This document shows, piece by piece, positions 6,483 to 12,284 of a stretch of 18,740 bases of DNA; position 1 is the first letter of the stretch; each line of letters begins with the position of its first letter. The notes below the pieces were generated by a model that saw only the letters and a list, made by a program, of their open reading frames with translations, was not told where the DNA came from and ran no database searches. The position numbers and the translations under genes were made by a program. The DNA comes from Patescibacteria group bacterium (GTDB taxonomy: Bacteria; Patescibacteriota; Minisyncoccia; Portnoybacterales; GWB1-42-6), in the NCBI GenBank assembly GCA_018826025.1, contig JAHKAK010000102.1, positions 1 through 18,740 of the forward strand, in the 5' to 3' direction.

Positions 6483-7442
6483 TTACTCAGCGGCGGCCAA
6501 AAGCAATTTTTCTATTTGGGCTATGATTTTTTCGGGTGTTTTATCCGATTGGAAACCCGCGGCCAGGCAATGGCCGCCGCCGCCAAAAGAGGCGGCTAAT
6601 CTGGCCACGTCCATTCCCCTGTCTGATTGCGAACGCAGCGAAACATCAAAAAGGCCGGGTGTTTTTTCCGTGATGGTGAGGGCCAGTTTAGCTTCGGGTG
6701 CGGAACTTAAAATTTCCACCAGCCGCAAGTCGTCAAAACCGGCCGCGGTGCGGCAAAACGTCGCATGTTCAATCACGGCAAAAACCAATTGGACACGCCG
6801 GTTGATTTTAATTTTACTGAAAACTTCAGTGAGCAGGATTATTTTTTCGTCCGGGTTCAGGCTGCGGGCGGCCCGAGAAATTTTTTGGAGCGAAGCGCCT
6901 TTGAGCATCAGCTCGCCGGCAATTCTTAAAGTTTGGGCCGAGGTGTTGGCGTGGCGGAATTGGCCGGTGTCGTCCATAATGCCGGCCAGCAGGCAAGCGG
7001 CAATCACGCTGTCAATGGGCGCGGCCAGGAAATTAATGAAATTATAAATTAATTCGGCAGTGGAAGAAATTTGCGGGTCAACGATTTTCAGTCCCAGATG
7101 CTGGCCGATGGCGTGGTGGTCAAAAGACAGAATCTTGGCCTTAATGGTCGGATAAGCGTTTAAAATTTCCAGGCGGGCGGGCGCGCCGTAATCCAGGCCG
7201 ATGATTAAATCAATTTTTGCCGGATCCAAATAATCAACAATTTTTGGCAGAGGCAATAAACGGAAAAATTCCGGCGTCGGGCTCAAACTGAAAGATAAGG
7301 GATTTTTACCCAATTGGCGCAAAACTTCGCTCAGCGCCAACAAAGACCCCAGGCCGTCAAGGTCGGGGTTGGCATGGGTGGAGAGGGCGATATGGTGGGC
7401 GCCGTCTATAAGACGTTTGGCTTGGAGGAAAAGACGGGTCAC
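6483..7442 (-). CDS. nrnA: DHH/DHHA1 phosphoesterase (NrnA-like nanoRNase / pAp phosphatase)
   Basis: This is a 319-residue protein with a complete DHH-DHHA1 layout. Motif I is HANPDLDGLGS (H23, D27, D29), where D-L-D replaces the more common D-G-D. Motif II includes D84 in GLDYG, motif III is the DHH triad (108-110), motif IV includes D157/D158 in GIMDDTG, and the DHHA1 substrate-binding loop is GGGGH (287-291). NrnA enzymes degrade 2-5 nt RNAs to mononucleotides and often dephosphorylate 3'-phosphoadenosine 5'-phosphate, using a two-metal Mn centre. The neighbours infB and rbfA upstream give the bacterial order infB-rbfA-nrnA. The start is GTG with no Shine-Dalgarno. All metal ligands are present, so it should be active. 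Confidence 0.9.
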   Translation of the reverse strand: MTRLFLQAKRLIDGAHHIALSTHANPDLDGLGSLLALSEVLRQLGKNPLSFSLSPTPEFFRLLPLPKIVDYLDPAKIDLIIGLDYGAPARLEILNAYPTIKAKILSFDHHAIGQHLGLKIVDPQISSTAELIYNFINFLAAPIDSVIAACLLAGIMDDTGQFRHANTSAQTLRIAGELMLKGASLQKISRAARSLNPDEKIILLTEVFSKIKINRRVQLVFAVIEHATFCRTAAGFDDLRLVEILSSAPEAKLALTITEKTPGLFDVSLRSQSDRGMDVARLAASFGGGGHCLAAGFQSDKTPEKIIAQIEKLLLAAAE

Positions 7443-7489
7443 TTTAAATTTAAAATGTAAATCTCAAAATGCAAAACGACAACGTAGAG

Positions 7490-7518
7490 TTGCGTGACAA
7501 CCACGTTGCTTTACGCAA
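7490..7518. repeat. Palindromic element D, copy 1
   Basis: TTGCGT-gac-AAC-cac-GTT-gctttACGCAA forms a stem with inner stem. The reverse complement of this stretch matches 10116-10144 with few changes (shared core TTGCGTAAAGCAACGTGGTTG). The two copies lie in opposite orientation on either side of the infB/rbfA pair. It is in the nrnA-rbfA gap. Confidence 0.7.
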
Positions 7519-7550
7519 TGTAAAATTCAAAATGACCTCGCCCAGGCGGG

Positions 7551-7606
7551 GTCATCCTGAGCGAAGCGAAGGATCTAGATCCTTCGGGCTTTGCCCTCAG
7601 GATGAC
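7551..7606. repeat. Palindromic element A, copy 1 (compact)
   Basis: This 56-bp palindrome opens with GTCATCCTGAG and closes with CTCAGGATGAC, with AGGATCT/AGATCCT meeting in the middle. The sequence type GTCATYCTGA-GCGAAG-GAAGRATCT is, to my knowledge, a widespread short repeat in diverse bacteria. Other copies here are at 9585-9667 (within infB) and 10698-10800. It separates rbfA from nrnA. Tracts resembling AAAATGTAAAATTCAAAATG flank it in inverted orientation. Confidence 0.8.
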
Positions 7607-7635
7607 GCTACGCGTCAATTTTACATTTTGATTTT

Positions 7636-7971
7636 TTAATTTTTAATTTTGTTTATTATTTCCTCCACCCGCTGGCTGGTCGCTTCGTCGGTGTTCAGCT
7701 TAAAGCGGATTTTGGGCACGGGGTGAATTTTTAAGCGCTTGTTTAGGAATTGTTGCAGATGCCAAATACGGGCATTTAATTTTTTAAGCACTTCCCTACC
7801 CTTATTATCCGGCCAGACGCTAAAAATTATGGTAGTTTCTTTTTGATCCTTGGTCGTGTCAACGGCTAAAATCGTCGTTAAAACCCCTTGATCGAATTCC
7901 TCTTCGCGCAGGATGATTTGGCTAAGCTCATGCTTGATGAGTTCATTGATTTTGGCGAGTTTGTGAGGCAT
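7636..7971 (-). CDS. rbfA: Ribosome-binding factor A
   Basis: This 111-residue RbfA has the family start MPHKLAKINELIKHELSQII and a single type-II KH domain. It includes the region around TTIIFSVWPDNKGREVLKKLN and the conserved end KIRFKLNTDEA. RbfA binds 16S rRNA near the 3' end during late 30S maturation and is needed for cold growth in model bacteria. I place the start at 7971, not at the Met 17 codons upstream (8022). The family begins at this Met, and the upstream codons lie inside an inverted-repeat element. There is no Shine-Dalgarno. It follows infB with a 266-base gap filled by that element, an unusually wide gap for this gene pair. Confidence 0.92.
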   Translation of the reverse strand: MPHKLAKINELIKHELSQIILREEEFDQGVLTTILAVDTTKDQKETTIIFSVWPDNKGREVLKKLNARIWHLQQFLNKRLKIHPVPKIRFKLNTDEATSQRVEEIINKIKN

Positions 7972-7972
7972 A

Positions 7973-8241
7973 TATGATGCGAACTTCGCGAATCTAATGC
8001 TAACGACGCGAACTGCGAACATAACCGGAAATCAGTTAAATAGAAATTAGAAAATGATTTAGGAAAATAGAAAATGTCCGTTTTCCACAGTAGCAGGCAT
8101 CGCTACGGAGGATGGAGAAAATAGTGAAAATTCTTAAATTCTAATTTCTCTTTTCCAATTTCTTAAACCGTTTTCCTTTTAATCAATTTCTGTATGGTTC
8201 GTGGTTCGTAGGTTGGCATAAGATTCGTAGTTTCGCATCAT
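7973..8241. repeat. MITE-like inverted-repeat element between infB and rbfA
   Basis: The left end (7973-8024) and the reverse complement of the right end (8193-8241) align over about 50 bases with scattered mismatches. Both begin TATGATGCGAA and share CGAATCT, ATGC, CGAAC and GCGAAC/ACGAAC steps. Inside lies a second inverted pair, AGAAATTAGAA (8042-8052) and TTCTAATTTCT (8139-8149). The infB stop codon (TGA, 8238-8240) lies in the right end, and the rbfA ATG abuts the left end. No ORF lies inside, so any mobility would need a transposase elsewhere. Confidence 0.7.
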
Positions 8242-9863
8242 AGTTCTCTTTTCTTCTTCTCCTCTTTATACGCTTCCAAAATATCCCCTTTTTCCACTAG
8301 ATTTTTGCTGGCCAGCATGATGCCGCATTCCCGGTCCTTGCCAACTTCCGGAGTATCTTTTTTATTTTGTTGCAGTTGCGTAATTTTTCCCGAGCCGAAA
8401 AATTCTTTATCGCGCAAAATATCAACTTGCGCTCCCCTCTCAATTTTACCAGCCGTAACTTTCCCGCCGATAATTTGCTGATGATTATTCACCTTAAAAA
8501 TTTCCAGAATTTTTAATTGTCCTAATTTTTGCCGCGTAATTTCCGGCGCCAGTAAGCGCGAGGCGTCATGGCGGATGGTTTGAATTAATTCATAAATTAT
8601 CGGCGAGAGAGTGATTTTAACGTTTCGCCTCTCGGCCAGCAATTCAATGCCGGCTCCACTTTTAACGCGAAAACCGTAGATTTTAGCGCGAGCGCTTTCA
8701 GCCAGTTGGATATCGGTTTCAGTGACAGTTCCCACCTCCGCCTTGATCACGCGCAACATTACTTCTGATTGCGGCACGCTTTTGACCACTTCGCGAATGG
8801 CTTCCAGCGACCCGAACACATCCGCTTTTAAAATTAAATTAAAAACCTTTTGTCCCTCGCTGATATTTAAAATTTCAGCTGGTTCGCGTTTTTGTTTCTC
8901 CCGGGGCCCTTTAATAGCCACTTTCGCGCGCGCTTCCTCAATGGAGGGCAGAACTTGCCAGGTCTCCCCGACCGGCGGCACCGCGTCAAATCCTGAAATT
9001 AAAACCGGGGTGGAGGGACCCGCGGTTAGTATCGTCTGTCCCAAAAAATTTTCCATGGTTTTAATTTGGCCAAAGGCCGATTCAGCAGCCACGATATCTT
9101 GGCTGTTCAGCGTGCCGTCTTTGATTAAAAGCGTGGCGGTGACTCCGCGCCGGGCATCCATTTTAGACTCAATGACAACGCCGCTGGCCGATTGGTTTGA
9201 TTTACCCTGAAAGTTTTCCATGGCCGCGATGAGCAGGATCATTTCCAGCAATTCATCAATGCCCAGCCCCGTTTTGGTGGAAGTGAAAATCGCCGGAATT
9301 TTGCCGCCCAGTGTTTCCACCAAAACGCCCTTATCCGCCAATTCTTTTTTTACTTTATCGGGCAGAGCGTTGGGCTTATCCATTTTATTTATCGCCACGA
9401 TCAAGGGCAGGTTTTGGCGCAGGATAATGTCAATAGCTTCTTTGGTCTGGGGCTTGACTCCTTCTTCCGCTGCCACGACCAGCACCGCGATATCCGCCAC
9501 TTTGGCGCCGCGCGAACGCATAGCAGAAAAGGCTTCATGGCCGGGAGTGTCAATAAAGGTGATTTTGCGTCCTTTAGACGCAAAATCATCCTGACCCCGC
9601 CTTTGCGGGGGAAGGATCTCACTGGTCTTGGCACGGGATTCCTCGGTCTGCTGACTTCGGGATGACGGCGTCCCTTCGGGCATCGTCACCTGATACGCGC
9701 CGATATGCTGGGTGATCCCGCCGCTCTCTTTTTCCGCTATTTTGCTTTTTCTGATATAGTCCAAAATACTCGTTTTTCCATGGTCAACATGACCCAAAAT
9801 AACCACGATGGGAGGACGAGACTGTTGATTAGTTTTTTCTTGTTTGTCTTTCTTTGATTCCAT
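8238..9863 (-). CDS. infB: Translation initiation factor IF-2, short form with in-frame insertion
   Basis: This is a 541-residue IF-2 if started at the Met 36 nt downstream of the hairpin (9863); codons further upstream lie in repeat sequence. It has a G domain with G1 GHVDHGKT (24-31), G3 DTPGHEAF (from 105) and G4 NKMD (159-162), then beta-barrel domain II, domain III and the C-terminal fMet-tRNA-binding barrel (region with GKVTAGKIERGAQV). It lacks the long N-terminal region of most bacterial IF-2, as seen in reduced genomes. Between HIGAYQV and KITFIDTPG there are about 40 residues where about six are usual. This extra stretch (about 60-99), rich in Ser, Gln and Arg, is encoded by palindromic element A. 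The reading frame is kept and all GTPase motifs are intact, so the protein is probably functional. Confidence 0.95.
   Translation of the reverse strand: MESKKDKQEKTNQQSRPPIVVILGHVDHGKTSILDYIRKSKIAEKESGGITQHIGAYQVTMPEGTPSSRSQQTEESRAKTSEILPPQRRGQDDFASKGRKITFIDTPGHEAFSAMRSRGAKVADIAVLVVAAEEGVKPQTKEAIDIILRQNLPLIVAINKMDKPNALPDKVKKELADKGVLVETLGGKIPAIFTSTKTGLGIDELLEMILLIAAMENFQGKSNQSASGVVIESKMDARRGVTATLLIKDGTLNSQDIVAAESAFGQIKTMENFLGQTILTAGPSTPVLISGFDAVPPVGETWQVLPSIEEARAKVAIKGPREKQKREPAEILNISEGQKVFNLILKADVFGSLEAIREVVKSVPQSEVMLRVIKAEVGTVTETDIQLAESARAKIYGFRVKSGAGIELLAERRNVKITLSPIIYELIQTIRHDASRLLAPEITRQKLGQLKILEIFKVNNHQQIIGGKVTAGKIERGAQVDILRDKEFFGSGKITQLQQNKKDTPEVGKDRECGIMLASKNLVEKGDILEAYKEEKKKREL
9585..9667. 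repeat. Palindromic element A, copy inserted in frame in infB
   Basis: The left half begins TCATCCTGA and ends GGAAGGATCT with an inner CCCCGC-cttt-GCGGGG stem. The right half ends CGGGATGAC with GGGATTCCTCGG and an inner GTC-tgct-GAC. The outer ends are inverted, as in the copies at 7551-7606 and 10698-10800. On the coding strand it translates to a hydrophilic segment joining strands of the IF-2 G domain. The estimated total insert, by comparison with normal IF-2 loop length, is about 100 bases. Confidence 0.75.
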
Positions 9864-9899
9864 AACTTTTTTGCCGTGATTAATGTAAAATGTAAATCT

Positions 9900-9944
9900 C
9901 CTGCCGCGCAACGCCTAAGCGTAGCTTTGGCGTTGCGCGGCAGG
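9900..9944. repeat. Strong 16-bp GC-rich hairpin just upstream of infB
   Basis: CCTGCCGCGCAACGCC pairs perfectly with GGCGTTGCGCGGCAGG across 13 bases. Those 13 bases form a further AAGC-gta-GCTT stem after one T-T mismatch. On the infB transcript this hairpin ends 36 bases before the chosen start codon. It could impede ribosome access, stabilise the message, or be only a palindromic element; no U-tract follows. Confidence 0.75.
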
Positions 9945-9956
9945 CGCGGTAAAAAT

Positions 9957-10097
9957 TAACTCACCCCAACCCTCTCTTTAAAAAAGAGAGGGAGATTCCC
10001 CCTCTTAAGCTAAGAGGGGGCGAGCCCTTCCGAAGCTTTCTTGATCTTCCGTATCCTCGTGCGAAGGAAGATAGCGAAGGAGGGTTAGGGGGAGTTA
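9957..10097. repeat. 141-bp inverted-repeat element (family C)
   Basis: The ends TAACTCACCCCAACCCTC (9957-9974) and GAGGGTTAGGGGGAGTTA (10080-10097) are inverted repeats matching at 16 of 18 positions. Inside are two perfect hairpins, CCCTCTCTTT...AGAGAGGG-type and CCCCCTCTT-aagct-AAGAGGGGG, and a third around CTTCC...GGAAG. There is no ORF. Related C-rich hairpin pairs occur at about 11300-11340 and 12417-12510. Confidence 0.75.
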
Positions 10098-10115
10098 TGG
10101 ATTTTTAACTTTACA

Positions 10116-10144
10116 TTGCGTAAAGCAACGTGGTTGCTACGCAA
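10116..10144. repeat. Palindromic element D, copy 2
   Basis: TTGCGTA-aa-GCAAC-gtg-GTTGC-TACGCAA is a 29-nt nested hairpin, inverted relative to the 7490-7518 copy. It ends about 10 bases before the stop codon of the DUF4446 gene region, and the following AT-rich tract (TTTTGACTTTTGATTTTT) encodes the low-complexity C-terminus of that gene. Confidence 0.7.
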
Positions 10145-10154
10145 CTTTACATTG

Positions 10155-10685
10155 TCATTTTGACTTTTGATTTTTAACTTTTGATTTATTTTTTGTTCCA
10201 ATCGCCTCCCCTATCGCCCTTTTTTCCTCTTCGGTCAGCGGATATTTTGATTCGTTGTTGATAATGGGTTTAGTATAAATTCTCGTGCCTTCGCGGGTAA
10301 ATAAACTGGTGAGCGTGAAACCGTTGTCTTGAGCATCCAAACAGGCAATGGAAAAACTTTGATCGCCGCCGGTATCAGAAAAGGGATTAAAACGAATGAC
10401 CCCTACTTTTTGGATACTGCTTTGCGCCATTTTTTCCACTTGACGGGAAAATTTAGTCAGCTCGGCCAAATTTTTTTCCGTCTGGCGCAAGCGCTTGATC
10501 TGCTCAAAAATCACGCCTTCTAAATCCGCCACCTTTGTTCCCTTAAACATCAGCTTTATCTTTTTGCCGGTCTGATAAACCTGCCAATGCAAAGTTAAAT
10601 TCCAAGCCAGGAAAATTAAGGCTACCAGGATTATCAGGGCAAGTAAAGGGTTGAGGTTAATGGTGGTTAAGATAGTGGCGAACAT
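10155..10685 (-). CDS. DUF4446 family membrane-anchored protein
   Basis: This is a 176-residue protein. It has one N-terminal membrane segment (about residues 8-30, LNPLLALIILVALIFLAWNL), a coiled stretch (about 55-90, EQIKRLRQTEKNLAELTKF) and the DUF4446 core with VGVIRFNPFSDTGGDQSFS, ACLDAQDNGFTLTSLFTREGTRIY and PLTEEEKRAI. DUF4446 has no assigned function; it is common in Firmicutes and candidate phyla. I start it at 10685 because the seven codons upstream (to 10706) run into palindromic element A. The C-terminal TKNKSKVKNQKSK is encoded by a simple AT-rich tract beside element D, so both gene ends have been touched by repeats. It is the first gene before infB, 291 bases away. Confidence 0.85.
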   Translation of the reverse strand: MFATILTTINLNPLLALIILVALIFLAWNLTLHWQVYQTGKKIKLMFKGTKVADLEGVIFEQIKRLRQTEKNLAELTKFSRQVEKMAQSSIQKVGVIRFNPFSDTGGDQSFSIACLDAQDNGFTLTSLFTREGTRIYTKPIINNESKYPLTEEEKRAIGEAIGTKNKSKVKNQKSK

Positions 10686-10697
10686 AGAAATTGTACA

Positions 10698-10800
10698 TTT
10701 TGTCATTCTGAACGAAGTGAAGAATCTTTTGCGTATGAAAGACTGTCGCGCGGGTCGCTACGCTTCCGCGAGATTCCTCGTTTCACTCGGAATGACAAAG
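10698..10800. repeat. Palindromic element A, 103-bp copy
   Basis: Left arm 10698-10727 (TTTTGTCATTCTGA...GAAGAATCT) and right arm 10771-10800 (AGATTCCTCG...GGAATGACAAAG) are inverted with a few mismatches. The interior carries a GCG-rich stretch. It lies directly upstream of the DUF4446 gene. Confidence 0.8.
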
Positions 10801-10853
10801 TAAAGAAAATGATTAACAAATTAAATTCTACGCTAAAAATCGGGTAAAGTCCA

Positions 10854-10953
10854 CCCCGTTAGAAATTATTGAATAAACCAATTGCGAAAAGTAAGTATGT
10901 TATGAAGGATGTGTTGTTAGAATTAATAAATTATCCGATAATTTCTAACGGGG
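10854..10953. repeat. 100-bp element with 16-bp perfect terminal inverted repeats (CCCCGTT family)
   Basis: CCCCGTTAGAAATTAT (10854-10869) and ATAATTTCTAACGGGG (10938-10953) are exact reverse complements. The 68-base interior is AT-rich with no ORF. Its ends resemble those of the element at 11439-11554 and, weakly, of 4862-4941. The size and TIRs suggest a MITE. Confidence 0.8.
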
Positions 10954-11073
10954 TCCAATTTATACCGCGGATAGACGCGAATTGATGCGCGGATTCACGC
11001 GGATTATAAAGGATGGGGCAAGGTTATGTCTGAATCCGTGAAACCAATATAAAAGCCAAAAACGGCTCAACGG

Positions 11074-11103
11074 CTCAACGGCTCAACCCGTTGAGCCGTT
11101 GAG
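11074..11103. repeat. Perfect 14-bp hairpin from tandem GGCTCAAC units
   Basis: CTCAACGGCTCAAC-cc-GTTGAGCCGTTGAG is a perfect stem. The left side extends into three tandem copies of the 9-mer CGGCTCAA(C/G), and the right arm carries inverted units. Runs of A flank it on both sides (AAAAACGG before, GAGAAAAAAGG after), so read on the minus strand the hairpin is followed by CCGTTTTTGG. It might act as a weak minus-strand terminator, but no minus-strand gene ends here. Confidence 0.65.
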
Positions 11104-11236
11104 AAAAAAGGCCTTGAAATCCCGTAATTTTGCCTTGTTCTTTCGTATTTTTCTTGATCCCTGAAGCCTTATTGCGTCCGTCCGTAGTTTTATACGAAGG
11201 AGGAGTGAAAGGGATAGCGCGAGATGGGCAGGAGCG

Positions 11237-11272
11237 AATCTATCGAGGTTCAACCTCGATAGATTATTTTTT
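11237..11272 (+). terminator. Terminator-like perfect hairpin with U-tract, orphan
   Basis: AATCTATCGAGGTT-c-AACCTCGATAGATT is a perfect 14-bp inverted repeat followed by ATTTTTT, which fits a plus-strand rho-independent terminator. No gene was seen upstream on the plus strand, so it could end an unrecognised small RNA transcribed from somewhere in 11100-11236, or be another palindromic repeat. Confidence 0.45.
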
Positions 11273-11438
11273 CGTAAAGGAGGATTAGGAAAGTTAAAAA
11301 TCTTAACCCCCTATTCCCCTCTCCCTTTGCATAAGGGGGACGAATTCTTAAATCCCTCCCTGCCCTCCTTCGTCCCACCGTGGCGTGACTTCGGAATGGC
11401 AAGCCTCTTTTTTACAAAGGGAGGAGAAAATGCGTTGC

Positions 11439-11554
11439 TTGACCCCGTATAGAAATTCAGCCATGTTTGATTTGCCGCCACGCAAGAAAGCGATTCGCCT
11501 ACGGCTTCATTTTATGGGTATAGTGTTTGTAGTTTAAATTTCTGACGGGGTTGA
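11439..11554. repeat. 116-bp CCCCGT-family inverted-repeat element bordering the RRM promoter
   Basis: TTGACCCCGTATAGAAATT (11439-11457) and AATTTCTGACGGGGTTGA (11537-11554) form imperfect inverted ends. The interior is non-coding. The right end overlaps the first bases of the TTGACA box (11551-11556) of the following promoter. Confidence 0.7.
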
Positions 11555-11579
11555 CACACCATATCAAAGGGTGTATGCT
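11551..11579 (+). promoter_or_regulatory. Strong sigma-70-type promoter of the RRM unit
   Basis: A perfect -35 TTGACA (11551-11556), a 17-base spacer and -10 TATGCT (11574-11579) predict a start near 11586. This is the best -35 seen in the window. The mRNA leader to the RRM start codon would be about 355 nt, far longer than needed for simple translation. Confidence 0.75.
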
Positions 11580-11601
11580 GTAAAGGTAAGTTTTCTCTCA
11601 A

Positions 11602-11807
11602 GTTTTTCCTTATATGCGTTAGCGATAACGGCAGTAAGGGTAAGACAGAAAGAGTAGGTCGTCTTACTCTCCTTCGCCAAAATTACGAGCCTTAGCGAGT
11701 GATTGAAACGAGGAGGGCTCTTCCGAAAGGAAGAACAACACAGCTATGGAAAGCAAGCAAGTCTTGATTGCCAAGCTGTGGATAATCCAATAAATATAAG
11801 GAAAAAC
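11602..11807 (+). ncRNA. Structured leader RNA or small RNA, closed by a perfect 14-bp stem
   Basis: Reading the plus strand as RNA, a closing stem P1 pairs GTTTTTCCTTATAT (11602-11615) with ATATAAGGAAAAAC (11794-11807), all 14 pairs perfect across 178 nt. Inside are: CGTTA-GCGA-TAACG (11617-11630, GNRA loop); two mutually exclusive stems, GTAAGAC/GTCTTAC (11640-11646/11661-11667) and AGAGTA/TACTCT (11651-11656/11665-11670); GAGCC/GGCTC (11687-11691/11716-11720); TCTTCC-GAAA-GGAAGA (11719-11734, GNRA loop); and a long arm CACAGCT/AGCTGTG (11739-11745/11774-11780) with an inner GCAAgCAA-gtc-TTGaTTGC stem. It does not match RNase P RNA, tmRNA, SRP RNA or 6S RNA signatures I know. The 3' side of P1 contains the AAGGA that serves the following small ORF, so P1 could gate its translation. 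Confidence 0.65.
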
Positions 11808-11810
11808 AAA

Positions 11811-11879
11811 ATGTCAGGTAGTGAAAATTCGACTGTTCATAACTCTTGGATTGTAATTATCTGGCAAAAGTTTAAATAG
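11811..11879 (+). CDS. Short upstream ORF (22 codons), possible leader peptide
   Basis: ATG at 11811 to TAG at 11877-11879 encodes a 22-residue peptide, MSGSENSTVHNSWIVIIWQK plus Phe-Lys. AAGGA at 11798-11802 lies 8 bases before the ATG, a good Shine-Dalgarno in a window where few genes have one. The AAGGA is in the 3' strand of the 14-bp P1 stem, so it is hidden when P1 forms. The ORF covers the whole left arm (11814-11833) of the long hairpin whose right arm ends at the RRM start codon, so ribosomes translating it would open that hairpin. No amino-acid run of the attenuator type is seen (two Trp only). It might be non-coding by chance. Confidence 0.45.
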   Translation: MSGSENSTVHNSWIVIIWQKFK

Positions 11880-11939
11880 AAATAATCGTGATAATTGGCC
11901 ATATTTATGGTTAGTTATTGTCGAATTTCTACTACCTGA
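11814..11939 (+). promoter_or_regulatory. Long imperfect hairpin covering the RRM translation start region
   Basis: TCAGGTAGTGAAAATTCGAC (11814-11833) pairs with GTCGAATTTCTACTACCTGA (11920-11939) at 18 of 20 positions. Inner pairs ATAACT/AGTTAT and AATTATC/GATAATT follow in nested order. The right arm ends one base before the RRM ATG, and no Shine-Dalgarno is found there apart from this arm. The structure would occlude the start region unless opened by translation of the 22-codon ORF, by temperature, or by a bound protein. Confidence 0.65.
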
Positions 11940-11940
11940 A

Positions 11941-12267
11941 ATGGCAAAGAAATTGTATGTTGGCGGCTTGCCCTACAGCACCACCGAGGATGCGTTGAAG
12001 GAATACTTCGCGCAAGCCGGTAGCGTTGATACGGCGACCATCATCATTGACAAAATGTCCGGCCGCTCCAAGGGTTTTGGTTTCGTGGAAATGACCACGG
12101 ACGAAGAGGCCCAAAAAGCGGTTGAGCAGTTCAATGGTGTTGAGTTTGAAGGCCGCAAGTTGACCGTGAACGAAGCTCGTCCTATGGAACCTCGCGCCCC
12201 TCGCCGGGACGGTGGGTTCAATCGTGGCGGCGGCTTTGGTGGCGGCCAGCGCAGAAACAATTGGTAA
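11941..12267 (+). CDS. RRM-domain RNA-binding protein with Gly/Arg-rich tail
   Basis: This 108-residue protein has one RRM (about 4-80) with both RNP motifs, RNP2 LYVGGL (5-10) and RNP1 KGFGFVEM (44-51, with aromatic F46 and F48 in RNA-stacking positions). The tail (about 84-108) is rich in Arg, Gly and Asn (RGGGFGGGQRR). This is the layout of cyanobacterial Rbp and other bacterial single-RRM proteins, several of which are cold-induced; cold induction is not shown here. It binds single-stranded RNA, probably without sequence-strict choice. It is a single gene with its own promoter, a 355-nt structured leader and a terminator. Autoregulation by binding its own leader would be a natural hypothesis. 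Confidence 0.95.
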   Translation: MAKKLYVGGLPYSTTEDALKEYFAQAGSVDTATIIIDKMSGRSKGFGFVEMTTDEEAQKAVEQFNGVEFEGRKLTVNEARPMEPRAPRRDGGFNRGGGFGGGQRRNNW

Positions 12268-12284
12268 TTTTTACTGATTGTAAT

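Larger units (their letters stand above)
10801..11550. other. Gene-free repeat region upstream of the RRM transcription unit
   Basis: No ORF of coding character was seen on either strand. From left to right it holds the CCCCGTT element (10854-10953), a GCGGATTCACGCGGATTA-type repeat near 10975-11035, the GGCTCAACG hairpin (11074-11103), a terminator-like perfect hairpin (11237-11272), a C-rich tract of family C type (about 11300-11345) and a second CCCCGT element (11439-11554). It appears to be an accumulation of unrelated mobile palindromes. Confidence 0.65.

Noticed and set aside
6523..7047. 174-codon plus-strand frame opposite nrnA
   Set aside because: It is a shadow of the well-conserved nrnA frame; its protein is Ser/Arg-rich with no family features.
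7972..8022. Upstream start of rbfA giving a 128-residue protein
   Set aside because: The extra 17 codons lie in an inverted-repeat element and do not resemble the RbfA N-terminus.
8722..9210. 162-codon plus-strand frame opposite infB
   Set aside because: Shadow of infB; no start signal or domain.
11602..11807. RNase P RNA, tmRNA, SRP RNA or 6S RNA
   Set aside because: The diagnostic segments (for example GAGGAAAGTCC of RNase P RNA, the tRNA-like ends of tmRNA, GGAAGCAG of SRP RNA) are missing; without a covariance search I leave the class open.
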